Origin: DASZPL01 sp035550315
Lineage (GTDB): Bacteria > Actinomycetota > Actinomycetes > JAFAQI01
Length of the DNA stretch: 26,820 nt
Direction of reading: 5' to 3'
Assembly (NCBI GenBank): GCA_035550315.1
Contig: DASZPL010000007.1
Coordinates: forward strand, 1 to 26,820
Shown here: piece after piece, positions 7,717 to 14,463 of the stretch
Layout: each line of letters opens with the position of its first letter
Position numbering within the stretch: the stretch's first letter is position 1
The notes under the pieces: generated by a model
Told to the model about the DNA's origin: nothing
Database searches by the model: none
Seen by the model: the letters and a program-made list of their open reading frames with translations, nothing else
Program-made: the position numbers and the translations under genes

Positions 7717-8313
7717 GTGGGCCTGACCGTGATGGTGCTGCTGCTGGCTGCGGCCATCGGGTGGCTGGCGGGCGGCAGCTGGGTGGCGCTGGTCGCGCTG
7801 CCGCTGCGGGACCGCTGGCTGGTGGCGGTCGCCGTCGCAGCGCAGCTCGCCGGGGCCGCGATCTCGTCAGCGACCGGGCGGGGGTACGTCGCTGGATTGG
7901 CGCTGTCGGCGTTCGTCGCACTCGCCTTCTGCCTGCGCAACTTGCGGATCGCCGGGGTGCCGCTCGTCGCTGCCGGCCTGATCTGCAACGCCGTCGTCGT
8001 CGGCCTGAACGGGTCGATGCCGGTCTCCATCGACGCCGCCGCCCGCGCGAACGTGCCGATCCTCTCGATCGCGACCGGGTCCGATCCGCGTCACTCGGTC
8101 GCCGGCACCGGGAGCACCTTGCGGATTCTCGGCGACGTGATCCCGGTGCCGCTGCCGATCCGCCCGGAGGTGGTCAGCCCGGGCGACACGCTGGTCGCGG
8201 CGGGGCTGGCCGAGTGGCTGGTCCTCGGCATGCGACGGCGGGCGCAGCCGCGCGGCCGGCGCCGGAGCAACGACGACCCGGCCACGGCGACGGCGGCGGT
8301 GACCGTAGCCTGA
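7717..8313 (+). CDS. DUF5317 family integral membrane protein
   Basis: 198 residues with several hydrophobic helices in the first two-thirds (VMVLLLAAAIGWLAG and others). The DUF5317-type landmarks are GVPLVAAGLICNAVVVGLNG followed by SMPVSIDAA, then LRILGDVIPVPLP and VVSPGDTLVAAGLAEWLV. The C-terminal tail is basic, then low-complexity. The function of the family is unknown to me. The start is ambiguous: GTG 7717 lies right after AGGGGC, while GTG 7729 and ATG 7732 are better spaced from it; the choice changes only a few residues. It is divergent from the biotin carboxylase gene and 31 nt upstream of the bL37 gene, with which it is probably co-transcribed. Confidence 0.85.
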   Translation: MGLTVMVLLLAAAIGWLAGGSWVALVALPLRDRWLVAVAVAAQLAGAAISSATGRGYVAGLALSAFVALAFCLRNLRIAGVPLVAAGLICNAVVVGLNGSMPVSIDAAARANVPILSIATGSDPRHSVAGTGSTLRILGDVIPVPLPIRPEVVSPGDTLVAAGLAEWLVLGMRRRAQPRGRRRSNDDPATATAAVTVA

Positions 8314-8344
8314 AGGCAGGTCAGACCAGAGCGAGGAGCAGTCG

Positions 8345-8419
8345 ATGGCGAAGAAGTCACGCAAGCGCAAGGCCCGGGCGAAGCGCAAGGCCAACCACGG
8401 CAAGCGGCCGAACGCCTAG
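8345..8419 (+). CDS. 50S ribosomal protein bL37 (24 residues)
   Basis: A very small ORF encoding a 24-residue, extremely basic peptide that starts MAKKSRKRKARAKRK and ends ANHGKRPNA. That ending is the conserved signature of bL37, the actinobacteria-specific large-subunit protein seen in mycobacterial ribosome structures; the family is normally about 24 residues. A strong ribosome-binding site, GCGAGGAGC, lies seven to twelve bases before the ATG. Its TAG stop shares a CTAG with the stop of the converging galE, so the two genes overlap by 4 nt. The peptide binds rRNA in the large subunit. Automated gene callers easily miss it because of its length. Confidence 0.92.
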   Translation: MAKKSRKRKARAKRKANHGKRPNA

Positions 8420-9351
8420 AGCACTTCTCGCAGCCACTCGACCGTCGCTGCGACGCCCGTCGCGAGATCGGTGGCCGGCCGCCACCCGAGCTGTTCGGCC
8501 GCGGCGGTCGGATCGAGCGCAATCGCCTGCAGCTCACCCATTCGCGGCGGCGCCAGCTCCGGTGCGTCCGCGGCCCCCACGGCTTCGGCCACCAACGTGT
8601 GCAGTCGACGTACCGGCGTCGCGATGCCGGTGCCGATATTGAAACGTTTGCCGATGCCGGCGGACATCGCCCGAACAAACGCGTCGACCACATCGGCGAC
8701 GTACACGTAGTCGCGAGTCGACGTCCCATCACCGAAGATCCGGGTCGGCCGACCTTCCAGCAGCGCCGTGCCGAAGATCGCTACCACGCCGGCTTCGCCG
8801 TGCGGGTCCTGGCGCGGACCGTAGACGTTGCCGAGTGCGAGCGACGTCGAGGGAAGGTTGTGCATATGGCCGTAGGCCGCGAGATACAGCTCGCCGGCCG
8901 CTTTGCTTGCGGCGTACGGCGAATGCGGGTCCACCGCGGTCGTCTCCGCCGCTGGCAGTGACTCCGGCGAGCCGTAGATCGAGCCCCCGGACGACGTGAA
9001 GATGAACTTGCCGACGCCGGCCTGCTGGCTGGCCTCCAGCAGGTTCAACGTGCCAAGCAAGTTGAGGCGGGCGTCGAGCAGCGGGTCCGCGACCGAGACC
9101 CGCACGTCTACCTGCGCGGCGAGGTGAAACAACACGTCTGGCGCGGCGTCGGCGATCAGGCGGCGAACGGCCATGGTCGTGATGTCCGCCTGCTCGAATC
9201 GATAGCGGTCCGACGTGGCCGCGTCGGCAAGGTTCTCCAGCCGGCCTCGTGAGAGATCGTCGACCGCGACCACCTCGTGACCGTCGTGGAGCAGCCGGTC
9301 GACCAGATGACTGCCGATGAAGCCGGCTGCTCCGGTCACCAAGGTGCGCAC
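8416..9351 (-). CDS. galE: NAD-dependent UDP-glucose 4-epimerase-like extended SDR
   Basis: A 311-residue extended short-chain dehydrogenase/reductase. The NAD-binding Rossmann motif GAAGFIG is at 7-13, with an acidic strand end VDD at 30-32. The active site has Ser120/121 in FTSSGGSIYG and the Y146-x3-K150 pair in SPYAASK. A segment GNVYGPRQDPHGEAGVVAIF and the downstream FGDGTSTRDYVYVADVVDAF match mycobacterial GalE1 (Rv3634c) closely, as I recall it. The likely reaction is interconversion of UDP-glucose and UDP-galactose for cell-envelope polysaccharide, though a related nucleotide-sugar epimerase is possible. The ATG at 9351 follows rsrA after a 50-nt gap in the same direction; the stop overlaps bL37 by 4 nt. 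Confidence 0.92.
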   Translation of the reverse strand: MRTLVTGAAGFIGSHLVDRLLHDGHEVVAVDDLSRGRLENLADAATSDRYRFEQADITTMAVRRLIADAAPDVLFHLAAQVDVRVSVADPLLDARLNLLGTLNLLEASQQAGVGKFIFTSSGGSIYGSPESLPAAETTAVDPHSPYAASKAAGELYLAAYGHMHNLPSTSLALGNVYGPRQDPHGEAGVVAIFGTALLEGRPTRIFGDGTSTRDYVYVADVVDAFVRAMSAGIGKRFNIGTGIATPVRRLHTLVAEAVGAADAPELAPPRMGELQAIALDPTAAAEQLGWRPATDLATGVAATVEWLREVL

Positions 9352-9401
9352 GCGCTGACCCTAGGTCACTGCGATGTGCGCTGGATGATTAGTCGACGGT
9401 G

Positions 9402-9689
9402 CTATTCGGCGCGGTATTCGACGCGCGTGACCTCGACCTCGACCTCGGCGAGCTTCATCCGGATCCGCTCGCGCAGCGCCGCCGGCGCGCAGTCACCGCC
9501 GCAACACCGGGCGACCAGTTCCATGACCTCGCGCTCGATGCCGTACTCACGCAGGCACGGGCCGCATTCCTCGAGGTGGGTCCGCACCTTGCCGCGCTCG
9601 GTGTCGTCCAGGTTCTCCTCGTCCAGGTACAGGTAGACCTGGCGGATCACTTCGATGCAGTCGACGTCGTGCGGGTTGCCACAGCTCAT
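9402..9689 (-). CDS. rsrA: RsrA/RshA zinc-binding redox anti-sigma factor (ZAS)
   Basis: A 95-residue anti-sigma factor of the RsrA/RshA type. The zinc motif H-x3-C-x2-C is His38, Cys42, Cys45 (HLEECGPC). N-terminal Cys3 and Cys11 match the redox-active and zinc-ligand positions of Streptomyces RsrA (MSCG...C). The vicinal pair Cys62-Cys63 (RCCGG) is also family-typical. In reducing conditions zinc-RsrA holds SigR; disulfide stress oxidises the cysteines and releases it. Its ATG overlaps the sigR stop in an ATGA, so the two proteins should be made in a coupled ratio. Confidence 0.96.
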   Translation of the reverse strand: MSCGNPHDVDCIEVIRQVYLYLDEENLDDTERGKVRTHLEECGPCLREYGIEREVMELVARCCGGDCAPAALRERIRMKLAEVEVEVTRVEYRAE

Positions 9690-10285
9690 GTTCCTGAGCC
9701 CTCCCCAGCACCGGGGCGGATGTAGCCCCGGTCGACGGCGTACTGTTCGAGCGCCTCTCGCAGGCCGCGACGGCCACGGTGCAACCGCGACATCACGGTG
9801 CCGATCGGTGTCCCCATGATGTCGGCAATTTCCTTGTAGGAAAAGCCCTCGACGTCGGCGAGGTAGACCGCCATCCGGAAGTCCTCGGGCAGCGACTGCA
9901 GCGCTTCCTTCACGTCGGAGTCCGGCAGATGCTCGAGCGCCTCCGCCTCCGCGGACTTCAACCCCGACGACGTGTGCGACTCCGCGCTGGCGAGCTGCCA
10001 GTCCTCGACGGTCGCATCACCGGACTCCTGCGGCTGCCGTTGCCGGCGGCGATAGGAGTTGATGAACGTGTTGGTCAGGATGCGGTAGAGCCAGGCCTTG
10101 AGGTTGGTGCCTTCGGTGAACTGGTGGAAGGCCGCGAATGCCTTGACGTAGGTCTCCTGGACGAGGTCCTCGGCATCGCTGGGGTTGCGGGTCATCCGCA
10201 AGGCGGCCGAGTACAGCTGGTCGAGGTACGGCAGCGCGTCGCGCTCGAACCGCTCGCTCCGCTGCTCGATGGTCTCCTCGGTCAC
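9686..10285 (-). CDS. sigR: ECF sigma factor SigR/SigH (thiol-oxidative stress)
   Basis: A 199-residue group 4 sigma factor. Region 2 contains ALRMTRNPSDAEDLVQETYV and FTEGTNLKAWLYRILTNTFI, a near-signature of the SigR/SigH branch. Region 4 contains LPEDFRMAVYLADVEGFSYK and the recognition helix TPIGTVMSRLHRGRRGL. It directs transcription of thioredoxin, mycothiol and proteolysis genes after disulfide stress. GTG 10285 is chosen because GAGAGGGA lies about eight bases upstream and the family's usual N-terminus begins there. The frame stays open well upstream; an in-frame GTG at 10423 would add 46 residues and lies at the predicted start of the SigR-type transcript, recalling the longer, unstable SigR' of Streptomyces. 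Confidence 0.96.
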   Translation of the reverse strand: MTEETIEQRSERFERDALPYLDQLYSAALRMTRNPSDAEDLVQETYVKAFAAFHQFTEGTNLKAWLYRILTNTFINSYRRRQRQPQESGDATVEDWQLASAESHTSSGLKSAEAEALEHLPDSDVKEALQSLPEDFRMAVYLADVEGFSYKEIADIMGTPIGTVMSRLHRGRRGLREALEQYAVDRGYIRPGAGEGSGT

Positions 10286-10429
10286 CGTTCCGTCCCTCTC
10301 CGGCGCGCCGCTGCGGGCGGCAGCGAAGGGTACGCCGGTCGGCGCTGACGATAGCGAGCGCCGCGCCGGAGGCCGGCGACGGTGAGCCCGGCCGGGGCGG
10401 TTTCGAACGACGGCTGTCGGCACGTGGGT

Positions 10430-10459
10430 ATCAACACGACGGCTCAGCGTCCGATTCCC
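10430..10459 (-). promoter_or_regulatory. SigR-consensus promoter upstream of sigR-rsrA
   Basis: On the reverse strand the sequence reads GGGAAT (bases 10459-10454), then a spacer, then GTTGAT (10435-10430). Measured as GGAAT-N18-GTT this is an exact fit to the known SigR/SigH promoter consensus. The -35 element lies inside the last codons of the upstream hydrolase gene. The predicted start site, about 6-9 nt after the -10 element, is close to 10423, which is also an in-frame GTG for a longer SigR. Positive autoregulation is the expected behaviour; the promoter assignment rests on sequence alone. Confidence 0.75.
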
Positions 10460-11079
10460 GCGAGCCAGTCCGCAACTGCGGCGGCGACCTGATCGGGCGC
10501 CTGCCGCAGCGAATGATCGCCCGGCACCGACGTGAGCTGCGGCCCGGGCGGGAACTCGGCTGCCGCGCCGAACGGGTCGCGTTCGCCTTGCACGATGAGC
10601 ATCGGGGCCGGCAGCTGCGCCAGCTCCTCCATCCGGGTCTTCTCCGGCTTGCCGGGCGGATGCAACGGAAACGCGAGCGCGACGATCAGGTCCGCTGCCA
10701 GCTCGGCCGCGGTCCGCACCGCCACGCGCGCGCCGCTGCTGCGCCCCGCGACCAGCAACCGGCCGGAGTGGCCCGCGCGCAGTGCGGTCACGACTGCCGA
10801 CCAGGCCGCGTCCAGTCGCGGTGCCGCCTCGGGCGCGCGCCGGCCCTTGACCCGGTAGGGCTGCTCCACCCGGGCGACGGTCCAACCCAGGTCAACGAGC
10901 CGCTCGGTGACGGCGACCAAATCGGGCGCGTCGATGCCGCCACCGGCGCCATGGCCGAGGACCGCGAGATCAGCTCGGCCGGGCCCGGTGATGACCGCGC
11001 GCGCCGGACCGCTCGGTGTCTCGATCTCGCGGTTGCGGGCGGCTCGGCTCAGTGCCGCCCCTCGAATCGCTGCTGGCAC
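10444..11079 (-). CDS. Tex30/KANL3-like alpha/beta hydrolase
   Basis: An alpha/beta-hydrolase-fold protein of about 200 residues. The oxyanion loop is LGHGAGGGIDAPDL (41-54 from GTG 11079). The nucleophile elbow is G-R-S-S-G with Ser114 (112-116). A family-typical ALAFPLHPPGKPEKTRMEEL lies in the cap region. The acid is in VQGERDPFG and the histidine in VPGDHSLRQ. These features fit the small Tex30/KANL3-like hydrolases, whose bacterial substrates are unknown to me. The start is uncertain: GTG 11079 lies inside the end of the DksA-like gene, and the recognisable domain begins about 20 residues later. Its 3' end carries the -35 box of the sigR promoter. Confidence 0.85.
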   Translation of the reverse strand: MPAAIRGAALSRAARNREIETPSGPARAVITGPGRADLAVLGHGAGGGIDAPDLVAVTERLVDLGWTVARVEQPYRVKGRRAPEAAPRLDAAWSAVVTALRAGHSGRLLVAGRSSGARVAVRTAAELAADLIVALAFPLHPPGKPEKTRMEELAQLPAPMLIVQGERDPFGAAAEFPPGPQLTSVPGDHSLRQAPDQVAAAVADWLAGIGR

Positions 11080-11399
11080 TGCACGCAGCGCGCGGCCTCC
11101 GGCCGGGCCTCGAGCCGCTCGTCCGGCAACGGCTGCCCGCAGTCGATGCACTTGCCGTAGGTGCCGTCGTCGATGCGAGCCAACGCTTCCTCGATCCGCT
11201 CGCGCTGCGCCGCGATCACCTCGATCGACGCCTCCTCGCGGTCGGCGTCGACGGTGTTCGTGGCGAAGTCGGCCGGATGCTGGTCGACGCTCGACAACTC
11301 ACCGGTCTCGGCGCCGCCGCTGCGCTGCAGCACCTTGGCCGACTCGTCGAGCTCGCCGAGCATCGTCTCGAGTCGGGTCCGTGCCACCTGCGCATTCAC
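11049..11399 (-). CDS. DksA/TraR-family C4 zinc-finger protein
   Basis: 116 residues from GTG 11399, which is preceded by GGAGG ten bases upstream. An upstream extension of the frame is possible but low in quality. A helical, acidic N-terminal half (RTRLETMLGELDESAKVLQR) is followed by EVIAAQRERIEEALARIDDG and the DksA/TraR zinc finger Cys84-x2-Cys87...Cys105-x2-Cys108 (YGKCIDCGQPLPDERL and ARCVQC). DksA-type proteins enter the RNA polymerase secondary channel and modulate initiation; many actinobacterial members lack proven function. This protein is shorter than E. coli DksA (151 residues). It is the first gene of the reverse run that leads into sigR. Confidence 0.9.
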   Translation of the reverse strand: MNAQVARTRLETMLGELDESAKVLQRSGGAETGELSSVDQHPADFATNTVDADREEASIEVIAAQRERIEEALARIDDGTYGKCIDCGQPLPDERLEARPEAARCVQCQQRFEGRH

Positions 11400-11543
11400 G
11401 TCGCGTCGTCCTCCATCCGAACGGCCGTCGTCCCGTCGGGACGCCCTGCACCCATTCTCGGGCACGGCCATGTCACCTGTTATCGCGGCTGTACCCGACA
11501 TCGAACGCTTTAGTGGTCGCTGCCCGGATGGGACGATGACATC

Positions 11544-12839
11544 GTGACGTCAGCGATCTGGGAGGCGCCGTACGCCTCCTCGCCCGTGATCGCCGACGTG
11601 CGCGTCCCGGCGTCGAAGTCGATGACCAACCGTGCGCTCGCCCTGGGCTCGATCGCGACCGCGCCGAGCACGTTGCGGCGGCCGTTGCGCAGCCGGGACA
11701 CCGAGCTGATGGCAGCGGCGCTCCGGGCCATCGGCGCGGCCGTCGACACGACCGCCGACGACGCCTGGATCGTGACCCCCGCCACGCTCGGCGCGACGGC
11801 GGCCGCCGTCGACGTCGGCAACGCCGGCACGGTGCTGCGGTTCGCGCCGCCGATTGCCGCATTGACCGCCGGCACGGTCGCGTTCGACGGCGACGAAGCC
11901 GCGCGGCGTCGCCCGGTCGGTGAACTGTTGACCGCACTGCGCACGCTCGGCGCGGAGATCGACGACGCCGGCGAGGGGCGGCTGCCGTTCACGGTCACCG
12001 GGCGCGGAACCCTCCCGGGCGGCGAGGTGGCGATCGACGCGTCGTCGTCGAGCCAACTGGTCAGCGGCCTGCTGGTCGCGGGGGCGCGCTATGACCAGGG
12101 CGTCACGGTGCAGCACACCGCCGCGCGCGCGGTGCCGAACCAGCCACACATCGCGATGACGGTCGCGATGCTGCGCGACCGGGGCGTAACCGTCGAGGTC
12201 GGCGAGAGCGCCACACGTTGGCGGGTTTCACCGGGACCGATCGGCCCGGCGGACGAGGCGATCGAGCCGGACCTGTCGAGCGCCGCTCCCTTCCTCGCCG
12301 CGGCGGTGGTCACCGGCGGCCGGGTGCGGGTGCCCGACTGGCCGCGCACTTCGACCCAGCCGGGCGCGCTACTGCCGAAGCTGCTCGAGCGCTTCGGGGC
12401 GACCGTCGCCGTCGACGACGACGGGCTCACGGTCACGGGCGGTCGGGTGACCGGTGCCGACCTCGATCTTCGCGATGCGGGCGAGCTCACGCCGGTGCTG
12501 GCCGCCGTCGCGGCGGTCGCCGATGGCCCGTCGACGCTGACCGGCATCGACTATCTCCGCGGCCACGAGACCGACCGGCTGGCCGCGCTGTCCCGTGAGC
12601 TCGGGCGCCTCGGCGCCGACGTCGCGGAGCTGGCGGACGGGCTGACGATCCGGCCGAAGCCGTTGCGCGGCGCCAGGTTTGCGACGTACGACGACCACCG
12701 GCTGGCAATGGCAGCGGCGGTGATCGGCCTGGTCGTGCCCGGCGTCCTGGTCGAGAACGTCGAGACAACCGCGAAGACGTTTCCCGCCTTCGCGGCACAG
12801 TGGAGTGCGATGGCGGCGGGCGCGGGAGTCGGGTCCTGA
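11544..12839 (+). CDS. aroA: 3-phosphoshikimate 1-carboxyvinyltransferase (EPSP synthase)
   Basis: A 431-residue EPSP synthase, sixth step of the shikimate pathway (shikimate-3-phosphate plus phosphoenolpyruvate). Substrate-binding residues are visible: PASKSMTNR with Lys25, Ser26 and Arg30; DVGNAGTVLRF with the NAGT loop at 93-96; RRPVGELLTALR; SSSSQLVSGLLVAGA; and TYDDHRLAMAAAV near the C-terminus. The position equivalent to E. coli Pro101 is Phe100. I recall that as common in actinobacterial AroA. GTG 11544 is the start; a longer frame is not available. It runs into rsgA with overlap. Upstream, 144 bp separate it from the divergent DksA-like gene; that stretch contains a small hairpin at 11429-11443 but no promoter I would assert. 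Confidence 0.97.
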   Translation: MTSAIWEAPYASSPVIADVRVPASKSMTNRALALGSIATAPSTLRRPLRSRDTELMAAALRAIGAAVDTTADDAWIVTPATLGATAAAVDVGNAGTVLRFAPPIAALTAGTVAFDGDEAARRRPVGELLTALRTLGAEIDDAGEGRLPFTVTGRGTLPGGEVAIDASSSSQLVSGLLVAGARYDQGVTVQHTAARAVPNQPHIAMTVAMLRDRGVTVEVGESATRWRVSPGPIGPADEAIEPDLSSAAPFLAAAVVTGGRVRVPDWPRTSTQPGALLPKLLERFGATVAVDDDGLTVTGGRVTGADLDLRDAGELTPVLAAVAAVADGPSTLTGIDYLRGHETDRLAALSRELGRLGADVAELADGLTIRPKPLRGARFATYDDHRLAMAAAVIGLVVPGVLVENVETTAKTFPAFAAQWSAMAAGAGVGS

Positions 12840-13819
12840 GGCGCGAGGTCGACGAGGAGGACCGGCTCGGTCGTCGGGGCCGCGGCACGCGCCCGCGCAG
12901 CCGGCTCCGCCCAGCCCACGACGACGCCAGCCCGGCGCGCGTCGTGTCGGTCGACCGCGGGCGCTACGGCTGCCTGCTCGACGACGGCCAGCTGGTGGTG
13001 GCGATGCGCGCGCGCGAACTCGGCCGGAAGGCGATCGTGGTCGGCGACGCGGTCGAGGTCGTGGGTGACCTTGGCGGCGGCGCCGACGCACTGGCGCGGA
13101 TCGTCCGGATCGCGCCCCGCCGCTCGGTGCTGCGCCGCACCGCCGACGACAACGACCCCGTCGAGCGCGTCATCGTCGCCAACGCGGAGCAGCTCGTCAT
13201 CGTCGTCGCCAGCACCGACCCACTGCCGCAACCGCGGCTGGTCGACCGCTGCCTGGTCGCGGCGTACGACGCCGAGGTCGACCCCGTGCTGTGCGCGACG
13301 AAGACCGACCTCGCACCAGTCGAGGACCTGCTCGCGATCTACCGGCCGGTGGGCTTGCCGATCGTCACCAGCGGCCGGCCGGGTTTCGACGCCGCGGTGG
13401 ACGTGCTGCGGCAGCGGCTGCACGGCCGCGTCACCGTGTTCGTCGGCTCGTCGGGAGTCGGGAAGTCGACACTGGTCAACGCGCTGGTCCCCGACGCCGA
13501 GCAGCGGATCGGTGAGGTCAGCGCGCGCACCGGCAAGGGGCAGCACACGACGACGGCGGCGCTGGCGTTGCCGCTCCCCGACGGCGGCTGGGTGGTGGAC
13601 ACGCCCGGCGTGCGGTCGTTCGGGTTGGCGCACGTCGACCGTGACCGGATGGTCCGCTGCTTCCCCGACCTGGCGCCGGGCACGGCGGAGTGCCCCGGCG
13701 ACTGCGACCACCTGGATCGGGAGGTGTGCGGCCTGGACGACTGGGTGCGCGACGGCCACGCGGCCGACGAGCGGCTCGACTCGCTGCGCCGCCTACTGCG
13801 CGCCCGCGACGCCGTCTAA
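12800..13819 (+). CDS. rsgA: Ribosome small-subunit-dependent GTPase RsgA
   Basis: A circularly permuted GTPase for late 30S maturation. Motif order is G4 TKTD (167-170), G1 GSSGVGKS (216-223), then G3 DTPG (267-270). The N-terminal OB-like domain has VDRGRYGCLL and VVGDAVEVVGD. The C-terminal zinc site is Cys298, Cys302, His304 and Cys310 (ECPGDCDHLDREVC). The region VLRRTADDNDPVERVIVANA is typical of actinobacterial RsgA. GTG 12800 is the only conventional start upstream of the conserved N-terminus and overlaps aroA by 40 nt. The family's N-terminus aligns better with a CTG at 12836, which overlaps the aroA stop as CTGA and has GGGAG about eight bases upstream. The stop overlaps the converging thpR by 4 nt. 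Confidence 0.95.
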   Translation: MECDGGGRGSRVLRREVDEEDRLGRRGRGTRPRSRLRPAHDDASPARVVSVDRGRYGCLLDDGQLVVAMRARELGRKAIVVGDAVEVVGDLGGGADALARIVRIAPRRSVLRRTADDNDPVERVIVANAEQLVIVVASTDPLPQPRLVDRCLVAAYDAEVDPVLCATKTDLAPVEDLLAIYRPVGLPIVTSGRPGFDAAVDVLRQRLHGRVTVFVGSSGVGKSTLVNALVPDAEQRIGEVSARTGKGQHTTTAALALPLPDGGWVVDTPGVRSFGLAHVDRDRMVRCFPDLAPGTAECPGDCDHLDREVCGLDDWVRDGHAADERLDSLRRLLRARDAV

Positions 13820-14388
13820 GCCTCGCCGAGGGGCCATTCCGCCAGCGTCTCGTGCGTGACGGTCGCGCCCAGCGTGCTGTGCACCAGCCGCAACGTCTCG
13901 GCCGGCCAGCTCCCGGTCGCGAACGTCCCCAACCAGCCAAGCACTCGCTGCGCGTCGGTGCCGCCGGACGGCCGCGACCGCGCGATCGTCAGGTGCGGCG
14001 TGAACCGCTGTCGGCCGACCTCGATCCCGGTACGACGCGCCGCGGCGGCGCAGCGCTCCGCCAGCCGCCGCAGCGGCTCGACGTCGCCGGCCAGCCCAAG
14101 CCACACCACCTTCGCGGCTCGCGGGTTGCGGGGGAAGCAACCGACGCCGTCGAACCGCAACGCCATCGGCGGGGTCCGCGAGGCGGCCCGGCCGAGCCGG
14201 AGCGCGAGCTCGTCGACGTACGGCTCCGCAACCTCGCCGAAGAACCCGAGCGTCACGTGCCACTGGTCTGGCCGCGTCCAGCGCAGCGCCGCCACCCGCG
14301 GATCGTCCTCACCGGCGAGCGCCTCGACGGCGCGGGCGAGGTCGGCGGTCGCCGATGACGGCGGGTCGATCGCTGCGAACAGCCGCAT
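13816..14388 (-). CDS. thpR: RNA 2',3'-cyclic phosphodiesterase (2H family)
   Basis: A 190-residue protein of the 2H phosphoesterase superfamily, formerly called 2'-5' RNA ligase. It has the two hallmark H-x-T/S-x motifs, HVTL near residue 44 and HLTI near residue 132, spaced as in ThpR. The start MRLFAAIDPP matches the family's usual MRLFVAI opening. ATG 14388 is preceded directly by an in-frame GTG at 14391, so one extra residue is possible. The enzyme opens 2',3'-cyclic phosphates on RNA ends. The gene is isolated from the upstream diiron gene by a strong hairpin, so it may have its own promoter. The stop overlaps rsgA through a shared CTAA. Confidence 0.93.
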   Translation of the reverse strand: MRLFAAIDPPSSATADLARAVEALAGEDDPRVAALRWTRPDQWHVTLGFFGEVAEPYVDELALRLGRAASRTPPMALRFDGVGCFPRNPRAAKVVWLGLAGDVEPLRRLAERCAAAARRTGIEVGRQRFTPHLTIARSRPSGGTDAQRVLGWLGTFATGSWPAETLRLVHSTLGATVTHETLAEWPLGEA

Positions 14389-14406
14389 CACGCCACCGCC
14401 ATGATC

Positions 14407-14446
14407 ATCGCCGGCTGACGGTGCTAGAGCACCATCAGCCGGCGAT
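14407..14446 (-). terminator. Strong hairpin, probable terminator of the TetR-diiron operon
   Basis: An 18-nt arm at 14407-14424 pairs with 14429-14446 around a TAGA loop. The only imperfection is a C facing an A (a G-U wobble in the reverse-strand RNA). It lies 18 nt after the diiron-gene stop and 19 nt before the thpR start, both on the reverse strand. No T-tract follows, which is common for actinobacterial terminators. Being nearly symmetric, it could also act on the forward strand. Confidence 0.75.
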
Positions 14447-14463
14447 CGATGACTGGGTCAGGT

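Noticed and set aside
11429..11443. Hairpin CGTCCC-GTC-GGGACG in the DksA-like leader region
   Set aside because: Six-bp GC stem in GC-rich DNA; too common to call a regulatory element.
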